DNA of 13,526 nucleotides, taken from Actinomycetes bacterium. GTDB taxonomy: Bacteria > Actinomycetota > Actinomycetes > Actinomycetales > Cellulomonadaceae. Every line of letters begins with the position of its first letter. Position 1 is the first letter of the stretch. The translations under genes and the position numbers were made by a program. A model generated the notes under the pieces. It was not told the origin of the DNA. It saw only the letters and a program-made list of their open reading frames with translations, and searched no databases. Shown in pieces: positions 12,832-13,526 of this stretch. The stretch is from the NCBI GenBank assembly GCA_023424135.1, contig JAFAEH010000206.1:1-13526 (forward strand), read 5' to 3'.

Positions 12832-13350
12832 GTGATCCGCCCCGGCCGCCGCGCCCTGCTCGTCCCGTTCACCGCCGTCGCGCTCGCCGCGACCCTCACC
12901 GGGTGCGGAGCGATCGTCGACTCGCTCCTCGGGGACTCCCCGTCCGACGCCCAGCGCGACGAGCCCGGCGGGGAGATCACCGCCGCGTCCGACGCCGACG
13001 TCTTCTCGCTCCAGGTCGGCGACTGCCTGGACTACGCGTCGCAGGCCGACGACGAGCAGGAGCTCTTCACGCTCCCCGTCGTGCCGTGCGGTGAGCACCA
13101 CGACACCGAGATCTACGCCGAGAAGCACCTCACGGACGAGGAGTTCGCGACGATCGACACCGTCGCCGACGAGTTCTGCTACGGCGAGTTCGCCGCGTAC
13201 GTCGGCACGTCGTACGAGGAGTCGACCCTCGACTACTCGATGTTCACACCCACCGACCTCAGCTGGGAGCAGGGCGACGACGTGCTGCAGTGCGTCGTGG
13301 TGCACCTCGACGGCGGTCTGACGGGGAGCATGCGCGGCTCGGGGCTGTGA
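12832..13350 (+). CDS. Lipoprotein with septum-formation-type domain
   Basis: The 172-residue protein has an Arg-rich N-terminus (RPGRR), a hydrophobic segment (LLVPFTAVALAA, ~9-20) and a lipobox LTGC with C25 as the lipidation site, so it should be anchored on the outer face of the membrane. An acidic linker (about 33-56) follows. The domain has LQVGDCLDY (60-68), VVPCGEHHDTEIY (83-95), FCYGEFAAYVG (115-125), SWEQGDDVLQCVV (144-156), the cysteine/GDC and W..GD pattern of the septum formation family common in actinobacteria. C65, C86, C116 and C154 could form two disulphides. The GTG at 12832 lacks a clear ribosome binding site; a leaderless start is possible but no good -10 was found. The cellular role is not established, and the link to the sugar genes is probably only positional. 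Confidence 0.8.
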   Translation: MIRPGRRALLVPFTAVALAATLTGCGAIVDSLLGDSPSDAQRDEPGGEITAASDADVFSLQVGDCLDYASQADDEQELFTLPVVPCGEHHDTEIYAEKHLTDEEFATIDTVADEFCYGEFAAYVGTSYEESTLDYSMFTPTDLSWEQGDDVLQCVVVHLDGGLTGSMRGSGL

Positions 13351-13362
13351 CCTGCGGGCCCC

Positions 13363-13526
13363 TCACCCCGCGGCGCGCAGCGTCGCGACGTCCACCGCGA
13401 CGCGCGTGACGTCGACGGGCGCCGGCACCAGGCCCTCGGCGGCGTAGAGGTCGGCGACGCGCGCGAGCTCGGCGGCGAACGCGTCGTCCGCGGGCCCGAG
13501 CGTCGGCGTCGCGAGCGTCCCGAGCG
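13363..13526 (-). CDS. C-terminus of probable ABC transporter substrate-binding protein (5' end outside window)
   Basis: Read on the minus strand, the frame enters at the right edge and ends at TGA 13365-13363, giving 53 residues. The segment AELARVADLYAAEGLVPAPV resembles the final helix and tail of NMT1/SsuA-type (aliphatic sulfonate/taurine-like) solute-binding proteins, where a helix of this kind is followed by a Gly-Leu-hydrophobic-Pro turn. It is convergent with the lipoprotein gene, 12 bp apart. The fragment is short, so the family call is tentative and no substrate can be named. Confidence 0.5.
   Translation of the reverse strand, partial: LGTLATPTLGPADDAFAAELARVADLYAAEGLVPAPVDVTRVAVDVATLRAAG

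Overview
The window is about 13.5 kb of very GC-rich DNA with strongly G/C-biased third codon positions, GTG starts and leaderless-looking promoters. This fits a high-GC actinobacterium; Cellulomonas or a relative is my guess from overall feel, not from a marker gene. No rRNA, tRNA, insertion sequence, phage gene or CRISPR array is visible.

Layout: (1) 2-691 (+), the 3' end of a gamma-glutamyltransferase-type gene. (2) 909-2583 (+), a COG3618-type amidohydrolase/sugar lactonase followed by a FadR-type (FCD) GntR regulator. (3) 2697-7445 (-), read right to left: uronate isomerase uxaC, KDPG aldolase eda (4-bp stop/start overlap), a 350-bp repeat-packed spacer, 2-keto-3-deoxygluconate kinase kdgK, then a LacI-family regulator. 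(4) 7446-7676, a divergent control region with two LacI-type operators and a mirror-symmetric pair of candidate promoters. (5) 7677-10264 (+), a second LacI-family regulator and a mannitol-dehydrogenase-family reductase, probably fructuronate reductase uxuB. (6) 10265-10596, a spacer with a 62-nt near-perfect hairpin, 17-bp G-rich tandem repeats and a promoter/operator. (7) 10597-12710 (+), a Gfo/Idh/MocA oxidoreductase and a xylose-isomerase-like TIM-barrel enzyme overlapping by 4 bp. (8) 12832-13350 (+), a septum-formation-domain lipoprotein, and 13363-13526 (-), the C-terminus of a probable ABC substrate-binding protein.

The centre is a hexuronate catabolic locus. UxaC converts glucuronate to fructuronate (or galacturonate to tagaturonate), the reductase makes the aldonate, KdgK phosphorylates 2-keto-3-deoxygluconate, and Eda splits KDPG to pyruvate and glyceraldehyde-3-phosphate. 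The aldonate dehydratase (UxuA or UxaA) and any sugar transporter are absent, so the route is incomplete here. The flanking lactonase and the oxidoreductase/isomerase pair look like further sugar-acid or sugar modules, each with its own control.

The most interesting signals are non-coding: a 23-nt operator-like sequence shared (21/23) between the uxaC 3' end and the Gfo/Idh promoter; three copies of a GATCGGATC palindrome separated by tandem repeats; a 62-nt hairpin whose only mismatch is a G-U pair in one strand's RNA; and a symmetric twin promoter between uxaC and its LacI neighbour.
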